Shown here: piece after piece, positions 62,931 to 64,000 of the stretch
How the letters are laid out: every line of letters begins with the position of its first letter
Position numbering within the stretch: the stretch's first letter is position 1
Assembly: GCA_022360175.1 (NCBI GenBank)
Contig: JAKSDI010000216.1
Coordinates: 1-64,000 of the forward strand
Source of the DNA: Chitinophagales bacterium
GTDB lineage: Bacteria > Bacteroidota > Bacteroidia > Chitinophagales > Saprospiraceae
Direction of reading: 5' to 3'
Length of the DNA stretch: 64,000 nucleotides
Translations under genes and position numbers: made by a program
The notes under the pieces: model-generated
Seen by the model: the letters and a program-made list of their open reading frames with translations, nothing else
The model's database searches: none
What the model was told of the DNA's origin: nothing

Positions 62931-63908
62931 TTATTTAAGTGAATTCAGGTATGATTGAGCAATGGGATAAAAATAGTCCCAACCATTAAGGGGTATTTCA
63001 TGGCCAGTGCCTTTAGCTTCTACCAGTTCAATATTTTGGAATGGCGCGGATACTGTTTCAGCATGCTCCCTGCCATAAGCTTGATTAAGTTCGCTATAAA
63101 CAAAAAGGACTTTTGTTTTATATTGGTCCAGATTAGTAGTGAAATCAAATCCATTTGTTTCAGCATACTCAATCAGTGCATTACTACATACTGCACCAGC
63201 ACGCCAAAAAGGAGTAATGCCTGAATCACCTGTCGGACTATCATTTTCTGTAAAGGCATTAAACAAACTGGAATGATAATCAAGCACTTCGTGGCTTGAG
63301 CCGCTTATGAATTGATCTTGATAGGTAAGGTCATTTAGTTCTTCTGACAATAGCTCAATAGAGAAAGTCCTTTCGATATAGGCTTCTGTAATTTCCCATG
63401 TTAAACCTCCAGGTTCCATTAATATCATTCCATCCACTCTATCAATATTCTGACCAACGTAGGCAGGAGCAAGCATAGCTCCCCAGGAGTGCCCCACCAA
63501 AAAGAGCTTTTGACCTGGTTTTTGATAATAATCGATTACAGCAGCTAAATCATCTATCATGATTTGTGTTGTATAAATGCTTGCCTCATGTCTTTGGGAT
63601 AGCCCACAGCCGCGTTGATCATAGAACACCACAAAAAAGCCATCGTTGGCAAAATCCTTACAGTTGAGAATCGAGCGATAATCATCACCAGGGCCACCAT
63701 GTATTACTACCACTAATGGATCATTGGGGTCACCAAAAGTTGCTGCATGTAGCATGGTGTTGTTTACCATAATGGATGGTAAGGAAGGGTCTTCATCGAC
63801 TGTAGCGGGAACTAACCTGTCGGGTTCAGCTAAATCGTAGGACTCACAGGAAATAATAGTAATCATAATTAACCCCATAAGATGGAGCCATAAAACTTGT
63901 CTCTTCAT
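62931..63908 (-). CDS. Alpha/beta hydrolase, proline-iminopeptidase-like lipoprotein
   Basis: 325 residues. Lipobox IISC (Cys21). HGGPG oxyanion motif (70-74), DQRGCGLS (97-104), nucleophile elbow GHSWG with Ser141, and the late TGHEIP histidine. These motifs match proline iminopeptidase and related hydrolases. As a lipoprotein it works in the envelope, perhaps on peptides with N-terminal proline or on small esters. 24 nt upstream of the beta-barrel gene. Confidence 0.92.
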   Translation of the reverse strand: MKRQVLWLHLMGLIMITIISCESYDLAEPDRLVPATVDEDPSLPSIMVNNTMLHAATFGDPNDPLVVVIHGGPGDDYRSILNCKDFANDGFFVVFYDQRGCGLSQRHEASIYTTQIMIDDLAAVIDYYQKPGQKLFLVGHSWGAMLAPAYVGQNIDRVDGMILMEPGGLTWEITEAYIERTFSIELLSEELNDLTYQDQFISGSSHEVLDYHSSLFNAFTENDSPTGDSGITPFWRAGAVCSNALIEYAETNGFDFTTNLDQYKTKVLFVYSELNQAYGREHAETVSAPFQNIELVEAKGTGHEIPLNGWDYFYPIAQSYLNSLK

Positions 63909-64000
63909 TTGCTTATTTTTTTAATTGTGGTGCAAATCAAAGCAATCGAAGAATGCTGAACGCCCTTCCCTATAGAATGAAGCCTTTCCCTGAGAAATTG

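Overview
The window is an AT-rich piece of a Bacteroidota chromosome, most likely from a Cytophagales-type gliding or marine bacterium. Evidence for this: promoters of the Bacteroidota form (TTG, 19-20 nt, TAnnTTTG), almost no Shine-Dalgarno sequences, secreted proteins with C-terminal type IX secretion (Por) sorting domains, a TonB receptor with an N-terminal carboxypeptidase-like repeat, many Bacteroidota-style lipoproteins, and AraC regulators with a membrane-spanning N-terminal half. No rRNA, tRNA, CRISPR array, prophage or complete insertion sequence was seen. Most genes are on the minus strand.

Layout: 0.4-9.3 kb holds a secreted unknown, an SDR oxidoreductase with palindromic operators, a penicillin-acylase-family enzyme, a membrane-AraC regulator, an OsmC / ACT / ArsR-like operon and a sugar-nucleotide-type epimerase. 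9.4-14.6 kb is a plus-strand operon of a COG0523 (CobW/ZigA-like) metal GTPase, an ABC ATPase and two ABC-2 permeases. 14.6-15.0 kb is a tandem repeat. 15.1-28.1 kb carries a TetR/DUF6463 pair, a di-haem peroxidase, a tandem DJ-1 protein, an AraC regulator with an HMA-like head, an M1-like peptidase, an alpha-L-fucosidase, an M20 amidohydrolase and several small exported proteins. 28.2-29.3 kb is gpx-ohrR. 29.6-41.5 kb carries T9SS cargo proteins, YihY, an APC permease, META and other lipoproteins, an acyltransferase, a second di-haem peroxidase, a monooxygenase, an MBL-like protein and a frameshifted gene. 41.7-48.3 kb is a minus-strand operon of DUF1826, an ABC ATPase, two ABC-2 permeases and a TonB receptor. 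48.9-63.9 kb holds a large BNR/VPS10-like beta-propeller protein, an S9 peptidase / WG-repeat / YiiX operon, a methyltransferase, a shortened XRE regulator, a second S9 peptidase, a predicted outer-membrane protein and a proline-iminopeptidase-like lipoprotein.

The main biological theme is a two-locus metal-starvation regulon. The operons at 9.4-14.6 kb and 41.7-48.3 kb contain paralogous ABC-2 transporters. Each is driven by a promoter bearing two copies of the palindrome TGCAAC-N3-GTTGCA, centred 38 bp apart in both promoters and covering the -33 and -7 elements in the same way. COG0523 and DUF1826 are both families linked to zinc homeostasis, so a Fur-family repressor, probably Zur, is the best candidate regulator. 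The function of the ABC-2 transporter in that response is not obvious and is the most interesting open question here.

The second theme is small non-coding elements: an inverted pair of multi-hairpin repeats whose stems differ by a compensatory base-pair change, three MITE-like elements with terminal inverted repeats, a 155-bp tandem repeat, short dispersed CCACGAAT-type repeats, and a duplicated promoter whose palindrome also covaries. Some of these abut truncated genes.
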